6,034 bases of DNA, taken from positions 1 through 6,034 of the forward strand of contig CAIWGR010000442.1 of NCBI GenBank assembly GCA_903912275.1. Reading direction: 5' to 3'. Numbering within the stretch: the first letter of the stretch is position 1; each line of letters starts with the position of its first letter. The stretch comes from an uncultured delta proteobacterium (lineage in GTDB: Bacteria; Myxococcota_A; Bradymonadia; REDH01). This document shows positions 1-6,034 of this stretch, piece after piece. The notes below the pieces were generated by a model that saw only the letters and a list, made by a program, of their open reading frames with translations, did not search any database and was not told the DNA's origin. The position numbers and the translations under genes were made by a program.

Positions 1-2797
1 AGCGGCCGCAGAGGTCAGGGAACGCGGCGCGGCTGCCCACAGATTCCCGGTGGTTCCAGCAGCGGGCACAGCGGTGGGTCGTGGCAGTATCGACCGCGAC
101 GGCCCAGCTGCCGAGCGCCACTTTGACCTCCGAGACGATGAAGAGCTCGGCGAGCTCCTCGGCGCGGGCCGCGTAGGTCGCTGCCTCCTCGGCGGGGACG
201 GTGAGCGTGACGACGGCCTCCTGGGAGGAGCCGATCTGGCCGGGCTCGCGCTCGCCCTTCTTCTTCGGGCGCCGGGCCTCAATCTGCTCCTGTACCTCGC
301 CCCGCTTCTCGAGCAGGCGGACAAAGTCGGCAGGCACAACGGCGAGCGACGGGTCGGCTGCGGGGAAGTCGGCGAAGAAGACCGAATCCTGCTCGCCGGC
401 GCGGCGCGGCATGGCTGCCCAAGCCTCCTCGGCGGTGAAGCTGAGGATGGGCGAAATGCCAACGACGAGGGCACGAAGCACCTCGTAGATGACGGCCTGC
501 GAGGCGCGGCGGGCCGGGTCGGCAGGGTCGTTGCAGTAGAGACGGTCTTTGAGGACGTCGAGGTAGACCGCGCTCAGCACACCGCCGCAGAACTCCAGGG
601 TCGCGTGGTAGGCGGCATGGAACTCGTAGCTGTCGTAGGCCGTCCGGAGCTTGCCGATGTAGTCCTGCGTCTTGGCGAGCGCCCAGCGATCGAGGTCGGT
701 AAGCGCGGCACCGGCGAGGGGCTGCTCCGCAGGGTCGAAGTCGTGGAGGTTGCCCAGCAGGAAGCGGATGGTGTTCCGAATCTTGCGGTAGGACTCGCCC
801 ACCTGCTGGAGCAGGCCGGGGGTGAGGACGACGTCGTTGCGGTAGTCGACCGACGCCACCCAGAGGCGAAGGATGTCGGCGCCCATGACATCGAGGATGC
901 GCTCGAGCGGCTCGAAGTTGGGGCTCGACTTGGAGTACTTGCGGCCCGACTGATCGACCACGAAGCCGTGCGTCAGCACCGACTTGAAGGGGGCGCGATC
1001 GTCGAGTGCAACCGAGGTGAGGAGCGAGGTGTGGAACCAGCCGCGGTGCTGGTCGGAGCCCTCGAGGTAGAGGTCGGCCTGCTCGGTGATGCCCTCGCGG
1101 TCGCGGAGGACGGCGGCCCAGCTTACGCCGGAGTCGAACCAGACATCGAGGATGTCTTCGACCTTCTCGAACTGCTCGGGCGCAGCGCTGCAGTGGGGGC
1201 AGACGAAGCCGGACGGGACCAGCTCCGCAGCCGAGCGCTCGAACCAGATATCGCAGCCGTCGGTGGCGGTGAGGTCGGCCACATGGTTGGCGACGTGGTG
1301 GCTCACAATCTCTTTGCCGCAGCCGCCGCACATGAAGGCCGGGATGGGGACGCCCCAGGAGCGCTGGCGCGAGATGCACCAGTCGGGGCGCGCCTCGATC
1401 ATGCCGCGGATGCGGTTCTCGCCCCAGTGGGGAATCCAGGTGGTGGCCCCGATCTCGCGGAGGGCGCGGGTGCGGAGTTCACCGCGATCCACGCCGATGA
1501 ACCACTGCTCCGTCGCGCGGAAGATGAGCGGCTTCTTGGTCCGCCAGCAGTGCGGATAGCGGGGGATGTGATACTTCTCGCCCGCCTTGTTGAGCAGGCG
1601 GCCGCTCTCTTCGAGGCGGAGCGAGATGATCGGGTTGGCCTCGAAGACATGCTTGCCGACATAGTCGGGCACCTCGTCGGTGTACTTGCCATACTTGTTG
1701 ACGGGCGAGAGCGGCGGCAGGCCGAAACGGCGGCCGGTCTGGAAGTCGTCTTCGCCGTGGCCCGGCGCGGTGTGGACGCAGCCGGTGCCCTGCTCGAGCG
1801 TGACGTAGTCGGCCGGAAGAAGCACCGAGCCGCGGTCGATAAAGGGGTGGCGCGCCTCGTGCTTGGGATGGGGGCCTTCGAGCGTTCCGACCAGCTCCGC
1901 GCCCTTGAATGTATGGAGCGTCTCGAGTTCCGGCAGGCCACAGGCGGCGAAGACGGCAGGCTTGAGGCCCGAAGCCACCACGATGGCGCTCGTCTCATCG
2001 AGCGCGAGCAGCTCGTAATCGAGGCCCGGGTTCAGGACGATGGCGAGGTTGGAGGGCAGCGTCCAAGGGGTGGTCGTCCAGATGACGACGTCGATGGCTC
2101 GACCACCCGCCTTGCTGGCGAGCCACGCGGGGGCCGCGTCGAAGGCGAAGCGCACATAGACGCTCGGCGCGTCGTAGGCCTCATACTCCACCTCGGCCTC
2201 GGCGAGCGCCGTGACGGCGGCCCAGGACCAGTGCACCGGCTTGAGTCCCTTGAAGACGAAGCCCTTCTCCATGAAGCGGCCGAGCTCACGGACAATCGAG
2301 GCCTCGTAGCCGTAGTCCATCGTCTTGTAGGGCCGCTCCCACTCGGCGAGGATGCTCAGCCGCTTGAACTGCTCCCGCTGGATGGCGATGTGCTTTTCGG
2401 CATAGGCGCGGCAGAGCTTTCGGAAGGCGACGGCGGAGAGTTCGCGCTTCTTGCCGCCGAGCTCTTCGTCCACCTTCTGCTCGATGGGGAGTCCGTGACA
2501 GTCCCAGCCGGGGACGTTGGGCGACCAGTGGCCCTGCAGGGTCTGGTACTTGATGACGATGTCTTTGAGGACCTTGTTGAGCGCGTGGCCGTGATGGATG
2601 CTGCCGTTGGCGTAGGGCGGGCCGTCATGCAGGACGAACTTCTTCTTGGCCGCGCGGGCCTCGAGGAGCCGGTGGTAGAGCCGGTCTGTCTCCCACCGCT
2701 TCTGCAGCGCCGGCTCCCGCTTGGCGAGGTCGGCCTTCATGGCAAAGTCGGTCTTGGGCAGAAGGATGCTGTCCTTCCAGGAGGCAGTCGCGGTCAT
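1..2797 (-). CDS. ileS: Isoleucyl-tRNA synthetase (IleRS, class I), 3' end cut by window edge
   Basis: Cytoplasmic enzyme that activates isoleucine with ATP, charges tRNA-Ile and edits misactivated valine. The 932 visible residues are uninterrupted. Visible landmarks: DGPPYANG (58-65) leading into the HIGH-box variant HHGH (68-71); GWDCHGLPIE (97-106); editing-domain peptide TTTPWTLPSN (241-250) and GTGCVHTAPGHGEDDF with H342 and D351, matching the editing residues known from E. coli; a CxxC/CxxC pair (C490, C493, C533, C536); DVWFDSG; and the KMSKS loop as KYSKS (620-624). A helical anticodon-binding region follows. The C-terminal zinc finger starts with CARCW (C910, C913) and reaches C930, after which the window ends; the fourth cysteine is expected at 933. 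Length fits the family (E. coli IleRS is 938 residues), so only a few codons are missing. The ATG at 2797 is the only normal start in this frame after the upstream stop. The canonical HIGH order and zinc tail indicate the type 1 bacterial form. No strong Shine-Dalgarno precedes it. Confidence 0.98.
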   Translation of the reverse strand, partial: MTATASWKDSILLPKTDFAMKADLAKREPALQKRWETDRLYHRLLEARAAKKKFVLHDGPPYANGSIHHGHALNKVLKDIVIKYQTLQGHWSPNVPGWDCHGLPIEQKVDEELGGKKRELSAVAFRKLCRAYAEKHIAIQREQFKRLSILAEWERPYKTMDYGYEASIVRELGRFMEKGFVFKGLKPVHWSWAAVTALAEAEVEYEAYDAPSVYVRFAFDAAPAWLASKAGGRAIDVVIWTTTPWTLPSNLAIVLNPGLDYELLALDETSAIVVASGLKPAVFAACGLPELETLHTFKGAELVGTLEGPHPKHEARHPFIDRGSVLLPADYVTLEQGTGCVHTAPGHGEDDFQTGRRFGLPPLSPVNKYGKYTDEVPDYVGKHVFEANPIISLRLEESGRLLNKAGEKYHIPRYPHCWRTKKPLIFRATEQWFIGVDRGELRTRALREIGATTWIPHWGENRIRGMIEARPDWCISRQRSWGVPIPAFMCGGCGKEIVSHHVANHVADLTATDGCDIWFERSAAELVPSGFVCPHCSAAPEQFEKVEDILDVWFDSGVSWAAVLRDREGITEQADLYLEGSDQHRGWFHTSLLTSVALDDRAPFKSVLTHGFVVDQSGRKYSKSSPNFEPLERILDVMGADILRLWVASVDYRNDVVLTPGLLQQVGESYRKIRNTIRFLLGNLHDFDPAEQPLAGAALTDLDRWALAKTQDYIGKLRTAYDSYEFHAAYHATLEFCGGVLSAVYLDVLKDRLYCNDPADPARRASQAVIYEVLRALVVGISPILSFTAEEAWAAMPRRAGEQDSVFFADFPAADPSLAVVPADFVRLLEKRGEVQEQIEARRPKKKGEREPGQIGSSQEAVVTLTVPAEEAATYAARAEELAELFIVSEVKVALGSWAVAVDTATTHRCARCWNHRESVGSRAAFPDLCGR

Positions 2798-2902
2798 CGG
2801 AGGTCCGTCAAACGAAGAGAAACATGGAGCGGGAGTCTGCCACGAAACGGCGCGCCCTGCAAAGATGGTGCGGTCGGGCGCAGGTGTGCGGCGCGGAGTG
2901 GC
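2798..2902 (-). other. Intergenic gap between the lipoprotein gene and ileS
   Basis: This is 105 bases. I see no stem-loop followed by a T-run, no convincing promoter and no T-box specifier or antiterminator motif. The bases just before the ileS ATG read GGACCTCCG, which contains no Shine-Dalgarno; its CCTCC is instead the complement of one. Co-transcription with the lipoprotein gene is possible but unproven. Confidence 0.6.
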
Positions 2903-5863
2903 TCAGGGGCAGCCGGCGTAGGTGGGCGCGATGCCGAAGCCGGCGTAGTCGTCGAGCGCAGCGGCGGCGAAGTAGGAGGCAACCGCGAAGCTCCCCACGC
3001 CGGTGTAGGCGGAGACGTTGCAGCGCCGGTAGGTGACGTCCTGCCATGCATATCGGAGCGTTCCGAACGGTTCCGTTGGCACATCGGCGGGACGAACCGC
3101 GGTCTCGCCAAAGGCGTCGAGCACCTCGTCGGAGACGGAGAAACTGCCGTTGGCGTCGGTGTCGCGGTAGAGCAGGAGCCGGTCGTCGCCGTTGAAATTG
3201 AGCGCGCCCGTGGTCTGGTTGCAGAAGGAGGCCAGGCCGAGTGTGAGGGAGCTGTTGCAGACCACGTAGGTGCCATCGCCGGAGAGGCTTCCGGCGAGTG
3301 GAATGTTGGATGAGCAGGTCGTCCCATAGTTGGTGATGACGCAGAGATAGACGCCCGAGAGGCTCGCAGACGGCGTGTCGCAGTTGTGGAGTTCCACCGC
3401 CTTGTTGAGGCTGGTTCCCTCGAGATATTCGGAGATACGCAGGCAGCCGCTCGTGGTCTGGACACTGATGGTGAGCGTGTCGGAGCTGGTGAGTCCGGCA
3501 GGGTCCCGAACCGTGAGGCGCACCACATAGGTTCCGAGGACATCGACGTAGAAGGTTGGGTAGGCAGAGGTGCTGCTGGAGAACCAGGCGAAGCTGCCGG
3601 AGGGCAGGCTGTCGAAGCTCCAGGTGTAGGTGAGCAGGTCGCCGTTGGGGTCATACGAGGCGGCTGCGTCGAGATAGACGGTGGCCGAAGGGGCCGCGAC
3701 GGAGGGGCCGCCGGCGATGGCGACGGGGGCGCTGTTGAAGATGGTGGTTCGGATGGTGACGACCTGCGCGTCGGAGCCTCCGCGACCATCGGTGACGGTG
3801 AGCGAGAACTGGTAGCTGCCCGCCGCAGAGGGCGAGAAGCTCACGAGTCCCCCCGTGCCCGACAGCGTGGGGAGCGGGTAGCCGACGGGCGCCGTGACGG
3901 CTGTCCAACGGTAGGATAGTGTGTCGCCATCGAGGTCGTACGAGCCGCTGGCGTCGAGCGTCACGAGGTCGCCGACGTAGGCATCGCGGTCTGCGCCGCC
4001 CACGGCCACGGGCGGCCTGTTGGCCGCAGGGCAGGCGGTGGCAACGGGCGGGATGCCGATGTTGGAGAAGTCATTGGGGAGAGCGTTGGGCGCGAACCAG
4101 TCGCCATAGGTCCAGCCACCCACGGCGAGCGCGGGGGCAAGGTTGCAGCGCTGCAACGAGGCCGCTGCATCGAGCGGGGGAATCATGGGGCCGTCGATGG
4201 GACCGATGGCGTCGAGGATGTTGTCGCCGGCATCGAGGCGCCGGTCGCGGGCCGGATCCTCGAAGACAACGAGCCGGTCATCCCCGTTGAAGTTGGTGGC
4301 GGGCGAATAGGCATCACAGCGCGACGCGGGCAACACCGTCGCGTCGGCGCCGGAGTTGCAGACGGCGAAGACATCGCCGGCCACGAGGGTTCCTGTGAAG
4401 GAGGCTGCTGTGGTGCAGAGGAGCGAGCCGTTGGTGAAGAGGCAGACCGTGAAGTTGGCGAGGTCGACCGCCCCTGTGCCGCAGTTGTAGAGTTCGAAGG
4501 CCTTGTTGTTCGAGACGCCGTCCACATACTCCGAGAAGAGCAGACAGGGCGCGGAGCTGACGGTGAGGGTGACGTCGTCGGTTGCGGTGAGGCCGCCTCC
4601 GTCGGTGACCGTGAGGCGGAAGACATAGGCGCCGGCAGCAGCCAGTGTTACCGAGCAGCCAGCGGTGACGCAGGAGATGGTGAGGCCTGCTCCGGCGGGC
4701 TGCGAGACGATGCTCCAGCGGTAGGTCAGCGCGGTTGATTCCGGGTCGGACGAGGCCGATGCATCGAGGCGGAGCGCCGTGTTGAGCGTGACGGTCTGGT
4801 CTGCGCCGGCGACCGCGACGGGCGGAAGGTTCACCACGGGGCGTGTGACCACGATGTCGAGCGTGTCGCTGGTGGAAAGTCCACCCGTGTCGGTCACCGT
4901 GAGCCCGATGCGATAGGTGCCGGGCTCGGTGGTGCGGAAGATGGGCCGTGGCCCGTCCGTCGGCACGATGCCGAAGGTGCCCACAAGCGGAGCAGAAACG
5001 AAGCTCCAGGCGTAGAAGAGCACTCCGCCGTCGGGGTCATACGAGGTGGAGCCATCGAGCGGGATGTCCCGGTTCACCTCGCCCGTGAGGTCGGCGCCGG
5101 CGGCGGCGATCGGCGCGACGTTGTTGGCGACGCAGGCACCGGCGATGCAGCTCTCGCCCGCCACGCAGAGCGTCTGGGTGGAGAGGTCCAGGCAGCTGTC
5201 GGCGTCGAACTGGCCGCAGACGACGACGCGATCGCCGCTGCAGTCAAGGTTGCCGGAGGCGAGACACTCATCGGTGCAGGTCGAGCTGCAGAAACCGGTG
5301 CTGCAGCTGGTGCCCGTCGGACAGGGCTCGGTGGGCGAGAACTCGAGGCAGCTGTCGCCGTCGAAGTTGCCGCAGAGTCGCACGCCGGCTCCGTCGCACT
5401 CGCCGAGCCCGCCGGTGGCGCACTCGTCGGTACAGGCTTCGACGCAGGCGCCGGCCTCGCAGCGTGCGCCGGCTCCGCAGGCGGGATCGGCCGTCCAGGA
5501 CGCACAGCCGTCGGCATCCGCGACGCAGCGCTCCACAAACTCTGCACCGGCGCACCGGGTCTGACCAGCCTCGCAGGCAGGCGTACAGCCCGTGTCGCTC
5601 GTGTCACCGGAGCCGGAATCGGCTGTGTCGGAGACGCCTGTGTCGTCGGTATCGGCGCCCGAACCAGCATCAGCGTCCGTTTCGCCGCTACCGTCTTCCG
5701 CCGCATCAGCGCCCGCGTCGCTCACCGCGGTATCAACAGCCGAACCCGTGTCGTTCCCGCCGCCAGAGCCGCTTCGACCGCCACGCGCTGGGGCCTCGGA
5801 ACAGGCAGCGACCGCGGTGAGGCAGACAACGAACAGCGACAACGAGCAAAGGCGTGAGAACAT
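2903..5863 (-). CDS. Large lipoprotein with cysteine-rich repeats and duplicated PKD-PKD-lamin tail modules
   Basis: Predicted 986-residue exported lipoprotein with no assigned function. Order: signal peptide 1-20 (positive n-region R4, hydrophobic 8-20) with lipobox V-A-A-C and lipidated C21; acidic Asp/Gly/Ser/Thr linker about 22-92; three eight-cysteine repeats 93-244; PKD-like domains about 250-340 and 345-437; lamin-tail domain (LTD) about 439-612; PKD-like about 616-706 and 711-803; second LTD about 805-986. PKD hallmarks are PPVAVAGAD-type openings, SYDPDGG/SYDLDGD/SYDPNGD turns, YxW strands and LTVTD. LTD hallmarks are SEYxxGxSxNKAxEL and NFNGDDRL. The start at 5863 is chosen because it has GAGG four bases upstream and begins the signal peptide. 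A GTG at 5995 would add 44 residues without export character. PKD and LTD domains are known in extracellular adhesion proteins and nucleases, but no catalytic domain is visible here, so an adhesin, matrix or scaffold role is inference. It lies 105 bases upstream of ileS on the same strand. Confidence 0.93.
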   Translation of the reverse strand: MFSRLCSLSLFVVCLTAVAACSEAPARGGRSGSGGGNDTGSAVDTAVSDAGADAAEDGSGETDADAGSGADTDDTGVSDTADSGSGDTSDTGCTPACEAGQTRCAGAEFVERCVADADGCASWTADPACGAGARCEAGACVEACTDECATGGLGECDGAGVRLCGNFDGDSCLEFSPTEPCPTGTSCSTGFCSSTCTDECLASGNLDCSGDRVVVCGQFDADSCLDLSTQTLCVAGESCIAGACVANNVAPIAAAGADLTGEVNRDIPLDGSTSYDPDGGVLFYAWSFVSAPLVGTFGIVPTDGPRPIFRTTEPGTYRIGLTVTDTGGLSTSDTLDIVVTRPVVNLPPVAVAGADQTVTLNTALRLDASASSDPESTALTYRWSIVSQPAGAGLTISCVTAGCSVTLAAAGAYVFRLTVTDGGGLTATDDVTLTVSSAPCLLFSEYVDGVSNNKAFELYNCGTGAVDLANFTVCLFTNGSLLCTTAASFTGTLVAGDVFAVCNSGADATVLPASRCDAYSPATNFNGDDRLVVFEDPARDRRLDAGDNILDAIGPIDGPMIPPLDAAASLQRCNLAPALAVGGWTYGDWFAPNALPNDFSNIGIPPVATACPAANRPPVAVGGADRDAYVGDLVTLDASGSYDLDGDTLSYRWTAVTAPVGYPLPTLSGTGGLVSFSPSAAGSYQFSLTVTDGRGGSDAQVVTIRTTIFNSAPVAIAGGPSVAAPSATVYLDAAASYDPNGDLLTYTWSFDSLPSGSFAWFSSSTSAYPTFYVDVLGTYVVRLTVRDPAGLTSSDTLTISVQTTSGCLRISEYLEGTSLNKAVELHNCDTPSASLSGVYLCVITNYGTTCSSNIPLAGSLSGDGTYVVCNSSLTLGLASFCNQTTGALNFNGDDRLLLYRDTDANGSFSVSDEVLDAFGETAVRPADVPTEPFGTLRYAWQDVTYRRCNVSAYTGVGSFAVASYFAAAALDDYAGFGIAPTYAGCP
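2906..4018 (-). repeat. Second PKD-PKD-LTD module (residues 616-986)
   Basis: This repeats the architecture of the first module: PKD-like domains about 616-706 (SYDLDGD, LTVTD) and 711-803 (SYDPNGD, LTVRD), then an LTD about 805-986 starting CLRISEYLEGTSLNKAVEL with NFNGDDRL at 889-896. Its eight cysteines are at 807, 828, 841, 850, 869, 881, 948 and 985. The similarity is at protein level, so the duplication is old. The protein stops one residue after the last LTD cysteine. Confidence 0.85.
4028..5116 (-). repeat. First PKD-PKD-LTD module (residues 250-612)
   Basis: PKD-like domains span about 250-340 and 345-437, with SYDPDGG and SSDPEST turns and LTVTD strands. The LTD at about 439-612 starts CLLFSEYVDGVSNNKAFEL and contains NFNGDDRL at 524-531. 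The second PKD has an extra cysteine pair (C398, C403) absent from the other three. The LTD has eight cysteines at 440, 461, 474, 483, 502, 516, 573 and 611. Confidence 0.85.
5132..5587 (-). repeat. Three tandem eight-cysteine protein repeats (residues 93-244)
   Basis: Three units start at C93, C144 and C196, each with exactly eight cysteines. Units two and three have identical spacing (4, 8, 8, 8, 9, 6, 5 residues between successive cysteines) and a 52-residue period (156 bases). They share CTDEC, G(N/Q)FD(G/A)DSCL and a GxxC ending. Unit one is more diverged (4, 7, 9, 7, 9, 6, 5). Underlying DNA similarity between units two and three is visible, for example around 5188-5220 and 5344-5376. 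The even cysteine count and the export signal suggest four disulfides per unit. Similar cysteine-rich repeats occur in surface proteins of Myxococcota; I cannot name a precise family. Confidence 0.85.
5588..5800 (-). other. Acidic low-complexity linker of the lipoprotein (residues 22-92)
   Basis: About 70 residues made almost entirely of Asp, Gly, Ser, Thr, Ala and Glu, with recurring DTG, DTA and DSGSGD units and no lysine. The only arginines are near its start (R27 and R30). Such linkers follow the lipidated cysteine in many myxobacterial-type lipoproteins and are read as flexible, unfolded spacers that hold the folded domains away from the membrane. Confidence 0.8.
5801..5863 (-). other. 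Lipoprotein signal peptide and lipobox (residues 1-21)
   Basis: The N-terminus reads MFSRLCSLSL, then a hydrophobic stretch ending V18-A19-A20-C21. This is an acceptable, though not the commonest, lipobox because valine rather than leucine is at -3. Established lipoprotein processing predicts lipidation of C21 and cleavage by signal peptidase II. Residue +2 is Ser, so the E. coli Asp-at-+2 retention rule gives no inner-membrane signal; sorting rules differ in other phyla. Confidence 0.85.
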
Positions 5864-5865
5864 GG

Positions 5866-5871
5866 TTCCTC
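5866..5871 (-). promoter_or_regulatory. Ribosome binding site of the lipoprotein gene
   Basis: GAGGAA read on the minus strand, with GAGG ending four bases before the ATG at 5863. The spacing is slightly short but workable. It supports this start over the upstream in-frame GTG at 5995. Confidence 0.6.
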
Positions 5872-5905
5872 GGAGGGCGCGCAAAACGGCTGCGCACCTG
5901 CCCGC

Positions 5906-5934
5906 CTTCTTGTGACTGCGAGGCCTCGGGTCAA
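5906..5934 (-). promoter_or_regulatory. Weak sigma-70-like promoter candidate upstream of the lipoprotein gene
   Basis: On the minus strand, TTGACC (5934-5929) matches five of six -35 consensus bases. A 17-base spacer leads to AAGAAG (5911-5906), a poor -10 with three matches. The spacer begins with the perfect 10-base palindrome CGAGGCCTCG (5919-5928). Sigma preferences of the host are unknown, so this is only a candidate. Confidence 0.2.
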
Positions 5935-5954
5935 GCCTGCGAAGGCAGTCTGCC

Positions 5955-6034
5955 CTACCCTCCGCCTGCCATTTCAAAGAGTCGGCCAAGCTCACCGATC
6001 GCGCCGATTACACCGAACTGCGCACGACCCGCCT
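5955..6034 (-). CDS. Possible C-terminal end of an unidentified upstream gene
   Basis: One minus-strand frame is open from the window edge to a TAG at 5957-5955. It encodes 25 residues ending GRLFEMAGGG, which looks like a plausible helical protein terminus. If real, the gene ends 91 bases before the lipoprotein ATG on the same strand. Support is weak: third-position G/C is not as high as in the two large genes, and all plus-strand frames are also open over this short stretch. No family is recognised. Confidence 0.25.
   Translation of the reverse strand, partial: AGRAQFGVIGAIGELGRLFEMAGGG

Noticed and set aside
279..1379. Arginine- and proline-rich minus-strand open frame of 366 codons.
   Set aside because: It is an out-of-frame shadow of ileS; the composition is typical of frame-shifted GC-rich coding sequence.
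2798..2902. T-box or other leader regulation of ileS.
   Set aside because: No T-box sequence or terminator/antiterminator pair is visible, and T-boxes are mainly a Gram-positive device.
2903..2905. The lipoprotein gene and ileS share a frame, separated only by this TGA and 35 open codons, hinting at a fusion or a stop error.
   Set aside because: The second LTD ends at its last conserved cysteine, as does the first copy, so the stop is natural. The 35 intervening codons look non-coding, and IleRS starts with its normal N-terminus.
50..3313. A 1087-codon open frame on the plus strand, antisense to ileS and the lipoprotein 3' end.
   Set aside because: It is exactly in register with the minus-strand codons. 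Stops in that register arise only from TTA, CTA and TCA codons, which are rare in GC-rich genes. The translation is low-complexity with no recognisable domain, whereas the opposite strand encodes clear IleRS motifs.
5864..5995. N-terminal extension of the lipoprotein from the GTG at 5995.
   Set aside because: The 44 added residues are polar and arginine-rich and would bury the signal peptide and lipobox; the ATG at 5863 has its own ribosome binding site.
5916..6034. Possible plus-strand gene start running off the right edge; its frame has high third-position G/C near the end.
   Set aside because: The frame has no ATG, GTG or TTG after its upstream stop, and the stretch is too short to judge coding bias.

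Overview
The window is GC-rich bacterial DNA, and every supported gene reads on the minus strand (right to left). It holds two large genes: the nearly complete housekeeping gene ileS (isoleucyl-tRNA synthetase) on the left, and a large multidomain surface lipoprotein gene on the right. A short, unidentified gene end may lie at the right edge. The IleRS type, the strong G/C preference at third codon positions, and a lipoprotein with an Asp/Gly/Ser/Thr-rich spacer, eight-cysteine repeats and PKD plus lamin-tail domains are typical of Myxococcota or Bradymonadales-like (former deltaproteobacterial) genomes. That assignment is an inference from style, not from a marker gene search.

Right to left, in the direction of transcription: (1) about 6034-5955, a possible C-terminal fragment of an upstream gene, weakly supported. 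(2) 5954-5864, a 91-base gap with a usable Shine-Dalgarno and a weak promoter candidate. (3) 5863-2903, a 986-residue lipoprotein: signal peptide with lipobox cysteine at residue 21, acidic linker, three eight-cysteine repeats, then two copies of a [PKD-PKD-lamin tail] module. (4) 2902-2798, a 105-base gap with no clear terminator, promoter or T-box. (5) 2797-1, ileS from its ATG to the third cysteine of its C-terminal zinc finger. The last few codons lie outside the window.

The two genes have no obvious functional link. IleRS charges tRNA-Ile in the cytoplasm, while the other protein should be membrane-anchored and exposed in the periplasm or at the cell surface. The same strand and short gap allow co-transcription. 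In many proteobacteria lspA, the lipoprotein signal peptidase, follows ileS, but that position is outside this window. The most interesting content is the lipoprotein: an internally duplicated, disulfide-rich adhesin-like or scaffold-like protein with an eight-cysteine version of the lamin-tail domain that also carries an EF-hand-like loop. No nuclease, protease or other catalytic domain is visible in it. I see no mobile element, CRISPR array, rRNA or tRNA.
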